Source: Streptomyces lydicus
GTDB taxonomy: Bacteria; Actinomycetota; Actinomycetes; Streptomycetales; Streptomycetaceae
Direction of reading: 5' to 3'
DNA length: 64,000 nt
NCBI RefSeq assembly: GCF_001729485.1
Contig: NZ_CP017157.1
Coordinates: 6,138,001 to 6,202,000, forward strand
Shown here: positions 53,088 to 61,828 of the stretch, piece after piece
How positions within the stretch are numbered: position 1 is the first letter of the stretch
Layout of the letters: every line of letters starts with the position of its first letter
The notes under the pieces: model-generated
The model's input: only the letters and a program-made list of their open reading frames with translations
The model's database searches: none
What the model was told of the DNA's origin: nothing
Made by a program: the position numbers and the translations under genes

Positions 53088-53927
53088 TCAGCCGGGCTGC
53101 GGGCCGGTGGCGACCGGGCGGGCCGGGTCGGCGGTCCATTCGCTCCAGGAACCGACGTACAGCGCCGCGGGGACGCCGGCGACGGCGAGGGCCAGGACCT
53201 GGTGGGCCGCGGAGACCCCGGAGCCGCAGTAGACGCCCACCTCGGCGTCCGCCGTGGCGCCCAGCGTGGCGAACCGCTCGGCCAGCTCGGCCGCGTCCCG
53301 GAACACCGTGCCGCCCGCCGCGACGTTCTCGGTCGTGGGCGCGGACACCGCGCCCGGGATGTGGCCGGCGACCGGGTCGATGGGCTCCACCTCACCGCGG
53401 TAGCGCTCGCCGGCGCGCGCGTCGAGCAGCACACCGCGGCGGGCCAGCGCGGCCGCCCCGTCCGCCGTCAGCAGCGGCAGCGCGCCGGGCGCCGGGGTGA
53501 AGTCCCCCGCCTGCGGATCCTCCTTGTCCGTGCTCAACCCCTCGCCGGCGGCCTGCCAGGCGGCCAGGCCGCCGTCCAGCACCCGCACGTCAGGGTGCCC
53601 GCTCCAGCGCAGCAGCCACCAGGCCCGGGCCGCCGCCCAGCCCTGGCCGCCGTCGTAGACGACGACGGGACGGTCCGCGCGGACGCCCGCGGCCCGCATC
53701 GCGCCGGCGAAGACATCGAGGTCGGGCAGCGGGTGACGGCCGGCCGGGCCGGGCGCCCCGGCCAGCTCGCTGTCGAGGTCGACATAGACCGCGCCGGGCA
53801 GGTGACCGGCCTCGTACACGGGGCGGCCGGGCGGACCGCCGAGCTGGTAGCGGACGTCCAGGAGCACCGGAGGGGTGCCCCCGGCCAACTCGCTCGCGAG
53901 TTCGGTAGCGGTGATGATGGCATTCAT
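53088..53927 (-). CDS. Sulfurtransferase, tandem rhodanese (thiosulfate or 3-mercaptopyruvate type)
   Basis: 279 aa with two rhodanese domains (about 1-130 and 145-275). Only the second has a catalytic Cys, in the loop VYCGSGVSAAH, which is closer to the CGSGVTA loop of 3-mercaptopyruvate sulfurtransferases (SseA) than to thiosulfate-type CRxGx[RT]. ATG at 53927 is preferred (AAGGA 8 nt upstream) over 53936. Transfers sulfane sulfur to thiols or cyanide; biological acceptor unknown. Confidence 0.9.
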   Translation of the reverse strand: MNAIITATELASELAGGTPPVLLDVRYQLGGPPGRPVYEAGHLPGAVYVDLDSELAGAPGPAGRHPLPDLDVFAGAMRAAGVRADRPVVVYDGGQGWAAARAWWLLRWSGHPDVRVLDGGLAAWQAAGEGLSTDKEDPQAGDFTPAPGALPLLTADGAAALARRGVLLDARAGERYRGEVEPIDPVAGHIPGAVSAPTTENVAAGGTVFRDAAELAERFATLGATADAEVGVYCGSGVSAAHQVLALAVAGVPAALYVGSWSEWTADPARPVATGPQPG

Positions 53928-54181
53928 GGGACTCATCCTTGCGTAGCGGTGACTACGTACAGAAGGCGGGTGCCCACCCTCCGTATGACGCAGTTACGCC
54001 CTGACGTAACGCCGCCGAAACGGACGGGAAACCCTAAAACGGGCATTCTCCCTTGCGAACGGGCCGTGGACGGCGCGGCCGGGGCGCACACCAGGTCACA
54101 GGGTGCGAGCATCTGCTCAAGACCCCCCGCCCGTACCGCACCTACAAGGTCAGGCCCCCGACGCTCCGAGGAGAAAGTGCA

Positions 54182-54967
54182 ATGACGACCGAGGCCGCGA
54201 CCCGGCGGATGTCCGGCGCGCCCTGCTGGGTGAGCCTCCTGGCCCACAGTCTTTCCGCGGCGCAGGAGTTCTACGGCGCGCTGTTCGGCTGGGAGTTCCG
54301 CCCGGGACCGCAGCATTTCGGTCCGTACTCCCGGGCCTACCTCGACGGCCGGGAGGTCGCCGGAGTGGGCGAGCTGGCGCCCGACCGCGATCTGCCGGTC
54401 GCCTGGACCACCTATCTGGCCAGCGACGACGCCGATATGACCGCCGAGCAGATTCGTTGCTGCGGAGGGACGGTGGGCGTCGGGCCGCTGGACGCGGACG
54501 CCAACGCGGGGCGGATGGCGATCGGCTCCGACCCGCAGGGCGCGATCTTCGGCGTCTGGCAGGGCAGGTCGATGATGGGCACCGCGGTCACGGGTGAGCC
54601 CGGCACGCCGGTGTGGAACGAGCTGATCACCCAGGACACCGCCTCCGTGGGCCCGTTCTACGAGCACGTCTTCGGCTTCGAGGCGGAGCCGCTGGCCCCG
54701 GCGGGCCCGGCGGACCTCGACTATCTGACGCTGCGCCTCAAGGGCCTGGCGGTGGTCGGCATCCACGGCGTGGGCAGTGCGCTGCCGCGCGACCGCGGCC
54801 CGCACTGGATGACGTACTTCGCCGTCCCCAACGCCGATGCGGCCGCCCGCCGGGTCACCGAACTGGGCGGCCGGGTCCTGGACACCGCCCACGACTCCCA
54901 CCACGGCCGGCTGGCGACCGTCGCCGACACCGAGGGCGCGGTCTTCTCGATCATCGAGCAGGGCTGA
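54182..54967 (+). CDS. VOC-family (glyoxalase-like) protein, two modules
   Basis: 261 aa with two beta-alpha-beta-beta-beta modules (about 10-125 and 138-258), each starting with a W-x-(S/E)-L pattern and an FY-x-x-(L/V)FG(W/F) helix. This group of VOC proteins occurs as hydroxylases/antibiotic-binding relatives of Streptomyces (CFP30-like); metal ligands are incomplete, so enzymatic function is unsure. ATG at 54182 with GAGGAG 10 nt upstream. Confidence 0.85.
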   Translation: MTTEAATRRMSGAPCWVSLLAHSLSAAQEFYGALFGWEFRPGPQHFGPYSRAYLDGREVAGVGELAPDRDLPVAWTTYLASDDADMTAEQIRCCGGTVGVGPLDADANAGRMAIGSDPQGAIFGVWQGRSMMGTAVTGEPGTPVWNELITQDTASVGPFYEHVFGFEAEPLAPAGPADLDYLTLRLKGLAVVGIHGVGSALPRDRGPHWMTYFAVPNADAAARRVTELGGRVLDTAHDSHHGRLATVADTEGAVFSIIEQG

Positions 54968-55373
54968 GCGCGGACGCCTCCCCCGGTCGGCCGGCGCCGG
55001 ATGCGCGCACCGCGTAACCAGCCTCGCCCTGCGCCTGGTTGACGTCTCTCCTCGCAGGGCCCGGGCGCCCTCGACCTCCAACGACGCGACGCGGTCGGCG
55101 AGTTCGGCCGGCCGGCGGGAGCCCGGGGAGAGGTGCGTGCGGAAGCGTCTCCCACCGCCCGGAAAATCCTCGGGGCAAGGGGCTGCGTTCCCGCTCCCGG
55201 CGCCGGCCGCAACACTGCGCACCCGGTGCCCGACCGCGGCGCCTGCCGGCACCCCGACGGTCTGTTCGGCCCTGAAACAGGGCCGGACGTCCCCTCCCGC
55301 CGGCACCCGGTGGCGCGCTGTGATGGAGGGGGACCGGCCGGCGGTCCCGGCGCCGGACGGACCGAGACACGTC
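54968..55373. other. 406-bp intergenic region before the P1B ATPase
   Basis: GC-rich with no convincing gene or hairpin. It must carry the promoter of the metal ATPase. The ORF on the plus strand that runs through it is an in-frame extension of the ATPase without homology. Confidence 0.45.
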
Positions 55374-57704
55374 ATGAAGCACCACACGCTCACCACGCGG
55401 CTGCGCCGCCCGACCCCGGCGGTCGCGCTCCCACGGCTCGAACCCGTCCTCCTGGCCGTCACGGCGACCGCCCTGATCGCCGGTGGCATCGCCTGGCTCG
55501 CGGGCGCGGGCGGCCCCGCCGACCTCTTCTGGGGGCTGGGCACCCTGTCCGCGGTGGGCCCCGCCGTGGGATGGGTGCTCGCCGCACTGCGGCACGGGCA
55601 CGCGGGCGTGGACCTCATCGCCGTCCTCGCGCTGGCCGGCACCCTGGCCGTGCACGAGTACCTGGCCGGCGCGCTGATCGCCCTGATGCTCGCCACCGGG
55701 CGCACCCTGGAAGCCGCAGCCCGACGACGTGCCTCCCACGATCTTCGCGCCCTGCTGGAACATGCGCCCCGCTCCGCGCGCCGCCGCACCGGGGCCGGCG
55801 TGACCACGGTGCCGGTGGCCGAGGTCGCCGTCGGCGACCTGCTCGTCGTCGGCCCCGGCGAGGTCGTCCCCGTCGACGGCCGCGTGGAGGGCGCCGCCGC
55901 GGTCCTCGACGAGTCGGTGCTCACCGGTGAGGCCCTCCAGGTCGAGCGGGCCCGGGACGAGCCGGTGCGCAGCGGCGTGGTCAACGCCGGAGGCGCGTTC
56001 GAGCTGCGTGCCACGGCCACCGAGCAGGACAGCACCTACGCCGGGATCGTGCGGCTGGCCCGGCAGGCCGGCGCCGAGTCCGCGCCCGTCGTACGGCTGG
56101 CCGACCGCTACGCCGCCTGGTTCCTCCCGCTCTCGCTCGCGGTGGCAGGGCTGGCCTGGCTGATCAGCGGCTCCGCGGTCCGGGCGGTCGCGGTCCTGGT
56201 GGTCGCCACTCCCTGCCCGCTGCTGCTGGCCGCCCCGGTCGCCATCGTCTCCGGCCTCTCGCGCGCCTCGCGCCTCGGCGTCGTCATCCGCGACGGCGGG
56301 GCGCTGGAGAACCTCGGCCGCGCACGCACGCTCCTGCTGGACAAGACCGGCACCCTCACCCGCGGCCGCCCCCGCGTGCTCGACGTGATCGCCGCCCCCG
56401 GGGCCAAACCCACCGAGGTCCTCCGCCTGGCAGCCTCGCTCGACCAGTACTCACCCCACGTGCTCGCCCAGGCCCTCGTCGACACCGCCCGGGAACGCGG
56501 ACTGGCCCTGTCGGTCCCGACGGACGTCGGCGAGGAACCCGGCCGGGGCGCCACCGGGAACGTGGACGGCCACCGGGCCGCCGTCGGCCTCAGGAGCGCC
56601 GCGACCGCCCGGCCGGACTGGGCGAAGGCGGTCGACACCCGGGCGCTCCTGGACGGGGCGGCCGTCGCCTGGCTCACCGTCGACGGACACCTGACCGGCG
56701 CCGTACTCCTGCGCGACCCCCTGCGGCACGACGCGCCGCGCACGCTGCGCCACCTGCGGGCGGCGGGCATCGACCGGCTGCTGATGCTCACCGGCGACCG
56801 TGCCGCGCCCGCCCACGAGGTCGCCGCCGTCCTCGGCCTGGACGACGTACGCGCCGAACTCGGCCCGGCCGACAAGGTCGCCGCCGTGCGCGCCGAACGC
56901 GAGCGCGCGGTCAGCGTGATGGTCGGCGACGGCGTCAACGACGCCCCCGCCCTTGCCGCCGCCGACATCGGCGTCGCCATGGGCGCCCGCGGCTCCACCG
57001 CGTCCTCCGAAGCCGCCGACATCGTCCTGACCACCGACCGCGTCGACCGCCTCGCCGACGCCGTCGCCATCGCCCAGCGCGCTCGGCGCATCGCGGTACA
57101 GAGCGCCCTCGGCGGCATGCTGATGTCCCTGGCCGCCATGGCCGCGGCTGCCTTCGGCCTGCTCCCGCCCGCCGCCGGTGCCCTGCTCCAGGAGGGCATC
57201 GACGTCGCCGTCATCCTCAACGCCCTGCGCGCCCTGCGCACCGACCAGGCCGCGCGGCTGCCCCTCACCCCCGCCGCCGAGGCCCTCATCCACCGCTTCG
57301 CCGCCGAACACGACGACCTCCAGGACGTCCTCGACGCCGTACGCGACGCCGCCGACCGGCTCTCCGACAGCTCCGGCCCCACCGCCTTGGCCGCGGTGGA
57401 GGAGACCCATCGTCTGCTGACCGAACGGCTGCTGCCGCACGAGTACGCCGAGGAGCACGAGCTCTACCCGGCGCTCGCCCCCACTCTCGGCGGGCCCGAG
57501 GCCACCGCCACCATGAGCCGCGCCCACACCGAGATCGAACGCCTCTCCCGGCGCATCGCCACCCACCTGCAACTGGCTCACGCGGGCGGCGGCCTCTCCC
57601 CGGAGCAACTCGACGACCTGCGCTCCTGCCTCTACGGCCTCAACACCGTCCTGCGCCTGCACTTCACCCAGGAGGAGGAGAACTACTTCTCCCTCGCACC
57701 GTGA
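55374..57704 (+). CDS. P1B-type metal-transporting ATPase fused to a C-terminal hemerythrin (HHE) domain
   Basis: 776 aa. TM helices at about 25-110, actuator TGEA (184-187, a variant of TGES), metal-site motif TPC at 279-281 in TM, phosphorylation Asp323 in DKTGTLT, GDGVND at 518-523, last TMs 575-620. The usual SEHP motif is replaced by SPHV (360-363). There is no N-terminal CxxC metal-binding domain. Residues about 637-776 form a hemerythrin-like four-helix domain with H640, H646-x, HEYAEEHE (689-696), H718-TE and H763-x3-EEE. TPC plus hemerythrin matches the P1B-5 group (Ni/Co/Fe export, known). ATG 55374 chosen; 55323 is an in-frame alternative, neither with a good RBS. Confidence 0.88.
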   Translation: MKHHTLTTRLRRPTPAVALPRLEPVLLAVTATALIAGGIAWLAGAGGPADLFWGLGTLSAVGPAVGWVLAALRHGHAGVDLIAVLALAGTLAVHEYLAGALIALMLATGRTLEAAARRRASHDLRALLEHAPRSARRRTGAGVTTVPVAEVAVGDLLVVGPGEVVPVDGRVEGAAAVLDESVLTGEALQVERARDEPVRSGVVNAGGAFELRATATEQDSTYAGIVRLARQAGAESAPVVRLADRYAAWFLPLSLAVAGLAWLISGSAVRAVAVLVVATPCPLLLAAPVAIVSGLSRASRLGVVIRDGGALENLGRARTLLLDKTGTLTRGRPRVLDVIAAPGAKPTEVLRLAASLDQYSPHVLAQALVDTARERGLALSVPTDVGEEPGRGATGNVDGHRAAVGLRSAATARPDWAKAVDTRALLDGAAVAWLTVDGHLTGAVLLRDPLRHDAPRTLRHLRAAGIDRLLMLTGDRAAPAHEVAAVLGLDDVRAELGPADKVAAVRAERERAVSVMVGDGVNDAPALAAADIGVAMGARGSTASSEAADIVLTTDRVDRLADAVAIAQRARRIAVQSALGGMLMSLAAMAAAAFGLLPPAAGALLQEGIDVAVILNALRALRTDQAARLPLTPAAEALIHRFAAEHDDLQDVLDAVRDAADRLSDSSGPTALAAVEETHRLLTERLLPHEYAEEHELYPALAPTLGGPEATATMSRAHTEIERLSRRIATHLQLAHAGGGLSPEQLDDLRSCLYGLNTVLRLHFTQEEENYFSLAP

Positions 57705-57776
57705 ACGACGGACGTCACCGACCTCGGCCGCTCCCACCGGTCCCCCGACGCGGGCGGCGCGCCAGCATCCCTGACC

Positions 57777-58619
57777 ATGGCGGGGCGGGGGTGGCGGCTG
57801 GGTGCCGTGGCGGTGGTGACAGTGCTGGCGGCGTTCTGCGCCTCCGGCTCGGAACGCCCGGAGGTCATCCGCACGGCGTCGGACCTCGGCCCCCTGCCGG
57901 CCGACCGCTACGACTACACACCGCAGGACTACCAGCGATCCCACCGGGCATCGGCACTGCTGATCCGGCAGTGCATGGCTGACCGCGGCCACCCGGACTT
58001 CCCGCTCGACCCCCGCTACCCCGGCGATCCCGTCGTCGCCACCGCGGTCGGCACCGACTACGGCGCCCTCGATCTGGACGCCGCCCGCCGCTGGGGCTAC
58101 GGCTGGGACTCCGCGAAGCACCCGGTTCCCCGGCCGACGGGCCGCCGCATGACCAACGCCGAGTATGCGGACTGGCCTTCCTGCAACGCCCGGGCGAACC
58201 GGCGGCTGCTGCACGGCATCGACCTCAAGCGGGACTGGCTCTACGCGAGCAGACGGGCGATCGAGGTCGACAAAGAGGTCAAGCGCGATCCGGGCCTGCG
58301 CGCGGCCTGGGCTCTGTGGTCCCGCTGTGTGGCGGAACAGGGATTCCCCCGCTATCCGGACCCCGTTGCCGCGTACACGGACCACGCCTGGCAGCGGGAC
58401 AGCAGCGGCAACACCCGGCATACGCGGCGGGAGCGGGCCACCGCCGTCGCGGACGTCCTCTGCAAGCGCCGCCACCGTACGGCCCAGTCCTGGCACGCCG
58501 TACGTGCGTGGAAGCAGTCCGCGGACATCAGACGGCACCGCGACCGCTACTCCGCCGGGCTGCGGGCGCTGCGCACGTACCGGGCCCACATCGCCGAGGT
58601 GCTGCGGAAGCCCGGATAG
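57777..58619 (+). CDS. Uncharacterised exported protein (possible lipoprotein)
   Basis: 280 aa. Residues 1-22 form a signal peptide (GRGWRLG then a hydrophobic core) ending LAAFC, a poor lipobox. The mature part has four regularly placed cysteines in contexts RQCMADRGHPDF, WPSCNARAN, LWSRCVAEQGFPRYPDP and ADVLCKRRH, probably two disulfides, and many Arg/Tyr/Asp. The C-x3-x-G-(H/F)-P-D/R-Y pattern occurs in exported Streptomyces proteins of unknown function. It follows the metal ATPase by 72 bp and may be cotranscribed. Confidence 0.75.
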   Translation: MAGRGWRLGAVAVVTVLAAFCASGSERPEVIRTASDLGPLPADRYDYTPQDYQRSHRASALLIRQCMADRGHPDFPLDPRYPGDPVVATAVGTDYGALDLDAARRWGYGWDSAKHPVPRPTGRRMTNAEYADWPSCNARANRRLLHGIDLKRDWLYASRRAIEVDKEVKRDPGLRAAWALWSRCVAEQGFPRYPDPVAAYTDHAWQRDSSGNTRHTRRERATAVADVLCKRRHRTAQSWHAVRAWKQSADIRRHRDRYSAGLRALRTYRAHIAEVLRKPG

Positions 58620-58756
58620 CGGCGGCGACGACGGGCAACCGAGGTCAGCACCCCACGCCGCCCCCTCGCCGCACGCGCGACCGATTCCGCCCCCTCCGTC
58701 GAACGGATCATCAATCTCGGCCCGAAGCGCGCGGGACCCGCATAGGGTCCCGGTAC

Positions 58757-59005
58757 ATGAACGTAAATGGCGGCCCCGAGGCCGAAGACGTGTACGAGAT
58801 CGGACCGCTGACGTACCGCCAGGGGTGCGTGTCCGTGTGGAAGGAGAACAACGGGTGCAGGGAGGACGCGCTCATGCACGACCGCGCGATCGTGGGCGTG
58901 TACACGGGCACGCCTGAGCAACGGGGCGACCAGCTGTTCCGCGCGTGGGTGAACGCCGAGGAGCTTCCCGCGGTCCTGAACCACTGGGCCAACGTCCTGC
59001 GCTGA
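58757..59005 (+). CDS. Uncharacterised 82-aa protein
   Basis: Starts MNVNGGPEAEDVYEIGPLTY; compact mixed alpha/beta composition with two Cys, no TM. There is no Shine-Dalgarno site, but a TAGGGT box at 58743-58748 lies 8 nt before the ATG, so a leaderless mRNA is possible. Codon bias is acceptable. Family not recognised. The frame runs on upstream into the preceding gene's region, but homology-like composition starts only here. Confidence 0.5.
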   Translation: MNVNGGPEAEDVYEIGPLTYRQGCVSVWKENNGCREDALMHDRAIVGVYTGTPEQRGDQLFRAWVNAEELPAVLNHWANVLR

Positions 59006-59465
59006 GGACCGGTTCCGCCCCGTTGACGGGGAGGACGCACGGGCGCGGCCGTTCTCTCCTGCTTCCACGCGACGTCCCGAAGCGGGGAGAACGGCCCCTG
59101 TCCCGCAAAGACCGACCGTGGCCGGTGAGCACGGCACGCGGTGCAAGATCACGACACGGCGCACGGCTCCCGCACGGTGAGTCCGGTCACGCCGCTCCCG
59201 GCATCTACTAGGCACGGTCGTGGCGCGAAATCCGCCGCTGTCCCGGGGAATCGGCGTCGATGCCGAGTCCGGCTACGGTCGTGGGCCGTATCAGGGGCCG
59301 TTGCCAGTGGGACGGGGTACGGGCTAACGATGGGCCCTGTCGTGCAGGCACCGCCGGTGCCCCACACATCCCGGCGGTGCGCTCTTCCGACGTGGGCATG
59401 CGGTCTCCCGAGCCGGCCACGCCCCGGCCCGGCTGCGTGACCCGAGCGAAGGAAGAAGGTGCCCC
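59006..59465. other. 460-bp intergenic region
   Basis: No gene seen. Short ORFs on both strands lack codon bias and RBS. A short dyad TCGGC-N6-GCCGA (about 59252-59267) is present. It ends with GAAGGAAGAAGG, the RBS of the next gene. Confidence 0.45.
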
Positions 59466-60302
59466 ATGTCCAGCGTCGCCCTGCTCGCCCATCCTGGGGT
59501 CGGCGCCGTGCTCGTCGGGGCAGCGGGCCGGATGATGGCCTTCCTGGACCACTTCGCGGGCGTCTTCACCCTGATCTCGCTCACTGCCGTGGTGACCTGT
59601 GGGCTCGCCGCCACCGACCGGCTGGTGCTGACGCCCCGGCTACGGGTGTCCGTGCAGTCGGTGCACCGGGCGAGCGCCGTCGCGGCGCTCGGCTTCCTGG
59701 TCACGCACATCGCGGTCAAGGTCGTCGAGCGGCACGCCGCTCCGCAGACCGCGGTGGTCCCCTTCACCGGCGGCGCCGCCCTCGCGGTCGGCCTGGGCAC
59801 CCTCGCCGCCGACCTGCTCGTCCTGATCACGGCCACCGGCGTGCTCCGCGGTCGGTTCGCCGGCAGCCGCCGCCCCTGGCTGTGGCGGGTGCTGCACTCG
59901 CTGGCGTACGTCTGCTGGCCGATCTCCGTGGCGCACGGACTGACGGCGGGGCGCGCGGCGCACGCGTGGGTGCTCTTGGGTTACGGCCTGTGCGTGGCCC
60001 TGGTGGCGCTCGCACTGTTGGTCCGTGCCCTTTCCTTCCTGGGTCGCCACCGGAGCCTGAGCCGGCGTCGGCGCGATGCCAAGGCGTATCGGCCCGCCGC
60101 TGTCCGTCCGGCCGCTCTGGCCGCCCTGTCCACGCGGTCCGACCGGCCCCTCACCGACCCTCGCCCGAGCGCCTGGCCCGCCGGACCGATGGCGCCGGCT
60201 CGCCGGTCCGCGCACGGTGCCCGCCTGCCCGGACAGCCCAAGCACGCCGCGAGACCGGGGGCCCGGACGGTCCGCCTGGCCCAGCCCGGGAGCGGCGAGT
60301 GA
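59466..60302 (+). CDS. Bis-haem b-type membrane protein, ferric reductase-like
   Basis: 278 aa. About six TM helices between residues 8 and 190. Four histidines sit in two TM pairs: His67/His81 (HR-x12-TH) and His144/His157 (LHS-x10-AHG), the spacing used to hold two b haems across the membrane in ferric-reductase/NOX-like domains. The last ~85 residues are basic, Pro/Ala/Arg-rich and probably cytosolic. No FAD/NAD domain is present in this protein. Its stop overlaps the start of the NuoF-ferredoxin gene (GTGA), so the two are made together. Confidence 0.75.
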   Translation: MSSVALLAHPGVGAVLVGAAGRMMAFLDHFAGVFTLISLTAVVTCGLAATDRLVLTPRLRVSVQSVHRASAVAALGFLVTHIAVKVVERHAAPQTAVVPFTGGAALAVGLGTLAADLLVLITATGVLRGRFAGSRRPWLWRVLHSLAYVCWPISVAHGLTAGRAAHAWVLLGYGLCVALVALALLVRALSFLGRHRSLSRRRRDAKAYRPAAVRPAALAALSTRSDRPLTDPRPSAWPAGPMAPARRSAHGARLPGQPKHAARPGARTVRLAQPGSGE

Positions 60303-61780
60303 AGCACGCCCCGCTGGAGCTGCCCGAGGCACGCTGGCTGGAGGCGGCCCGGCTGACCGCCGGCCTGGACCGCCACCAGCGCCTGGACCTCGCCGCCCAC
60401 CACCGTGTCCACCCGCCACTCCCCCGACCGGGCCGGGACGGCCTGCTCGCCCTGGCCGAAGCCGTCGGCCTCGCCGGCCGCGGCGGCGCCGGCTTCCCGT
60501 TCGCCCGCAAGGCCCGGGCCACCCTCGCCGCCGTCGACCGCACCGGTCTGCCGCCGGTCATCGTGGTGAACGGCGCGGAGGGCGAACCGGCCAGCGCCAA
60601 GGACAAGGTGTTGCTCGCCCGCGCGCCGCATCTGGTGCTGGACGGCGCCTGCCTGGCCGCGGCCGCCTTCGGCGCCGAGGAGATCGTGGTCGGCGTCACC
60701 GCCGGCAGCCCCGGCGAGATATCGGTCCCGGCCGCCCTCGCCGAGCGCGAGCTTCCCTGCCCGGCCCGGACCCTGTGCGTGCCCGAACGCTTCGTCTCGG
60801 GCGAATCCGGTGCCCTGATCCGTGCCGTCAACGGCCTGCCGGCGATACCGGCGCCGCTGAAGGCCCGCGCGGCCGGCGGCGGAAAGGGCGGGGTGCGGCG
60901 CCGTCCGACGCTGCTCTCCAACGCGGAGACCCTGGCCCAACTCGCCGTCGCGGCCCGGCTCGGGCCCGACGCCTACGCCGCCGTCGGCACCGCCGACGAA
61001 CCCGGCACGGTCCTGCTCACCGTCAACCGGCCGGGCGCCGATCCGCTGGTGGTCGAGGTGCCGGCCGGCACCCGGCTGGGCCCGGTACTGCATGCCTGCG
61101 GCGTGCAGCCGGGCGCCGGCGTGCTGGTGGGCGGCTACCACGGTGCCTGGCTGCCCCCGTCGGACGCCCTCGACGCGCCGCTGTCCCGCGCCGGGCTCGC
61201 CGACCTCGGCGGAACCCTCGGTGCGGGTGCGGTCGTCACGCTTCCCGACGACACCTGCCCGCTCGGCGAGACCGCCCGGGTCGCGGCCTGGCTGGCGGCC
61301 GAGTCCGCCGGCCAGTGCGGACCGTGCAAGCGCGGCCTGCCCGTTGCCGCCGACGCCCTGGCCGCGCTGGCCGCCGGTGCCGCCGAGCCCGCCGTGCTGG
61401 AGGACATCCGGCGTGCCCTCGGCGCGGCCCGGAGCGGTGGCGCCTGCTCCCACCCGGACGGCACGGCCCGCTTCCTCCTCACCGCGCTGGACGTCTTCGT
61501 CGAGGACGTCGACGCCCACCTGTCCGGCGCCGGTTGCGGCCGCCCCGTGCAGGGACTGCTCCCCCTCCCGCCCGTGAAGGGCACCCGGCTGGAGGTGGAC
61601 CGGTCCCGCTGCACCGGACACGGTCTGTGCGCCGTGCTGGCTCCCGACCTCATCCGCCTCGGCCCGCACGGCTACCCCACCTCCACCGGCATCCCGGTCG
61701 CCCCCTGGCAGGAGCACGACGCCCGCCGCGCCGTCAACCAGTGCCCGGCCCTGGCAGTGCGCCTCCGGCACCGCGCCTGA
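60299..61780 (+). CDS. NuoF-like flavo-iron-sulfur protein fused to a C-terminal ferredoxin
   Basis: 493 aa. Residues about 45-395 follow the complex I NuoF (51 kDa) plan: FMN/NADH loop GRGGAGFPFARKA (61-73), NGAEGEPASAKD (91-102), LSNAETLAQL (206-215), SLBB domain (about 236-310) and the N3-cluster region SAGQCGPCKRG (336-346) with Cys340, Cys343 and Cys383. The first of the four usual cluster ligands is Ala337. Residues about 428-490 are a single-cluster ferredoxin with C438-x5-C444 and C482-P. GTG 60299 overlaps the upstream gene. Predicted to move electrons from NAD(P)H to the bis-haem partner (inference). Confidence 0.82.
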   Translation: MKHAPLELPEARWLEAARLTAGLDRHQRLDLAAHHRVHPPLPRPGRDGLLALAEAVGLAGRGGAGFPFARKARATLAAVDRTGLPPVIVVNGAEGEPASAKDKVLLARAPHLVLDGACLAAAAFGAEEIVVGVTAGSPGEISVPAALAERELPCPARTLCVPERFVSGESGALIRAVNGLPAIPAPLKARAAGGGKGGVRRRPTLLSNAETLAQLAVAARLGPDAYAAVGTADEPGTVLLTVNRPGADPLVVEVPAGTRLGPVLHACGVQPGAGVLVGGYHGAWLPPSDALDAPLSRAGLADLGGTLGAGAVVTLPDDTCPLGETARVAAWLAAESAGQCGPCKRGLPVAADALAALAAGAAEPAVLEDIRRALGAARSGGACSHPDGTARFLLTALDVFVEDVDAHLSGAGCGRPVQGLLPLPPVKGTRLEVDRSRCTGHGLCAVLAPDLIRLGPHGYPTSTGIPVAPWQEHDARRAVNQCPALAVRLRHRA

Positions 61781-61801
61781 CTCCGCCCCGGAGGCCCCTC
61801 G

Positions 61802-61818
61802 CGGCGGCCCTGCCGCCG
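61802..61818. terminator. Short hairpin between NuoF-like gene and tdk
   Basis: CGGCGGC-CCT-GCCGCCG, 7-bp perfect stem in the 48-bp gap between convergent genes; no T-tract. Confidence 0.4.
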
Positions 61819-61828
61819 TGACGCACGG

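Noticed and set aside
54837..55373. In-frame N-terminal extension of the P1B ATPase to 54837
   Set aside because: It overlaps the VOC gene and its codons do not encode a metal-binding or membrane segment.
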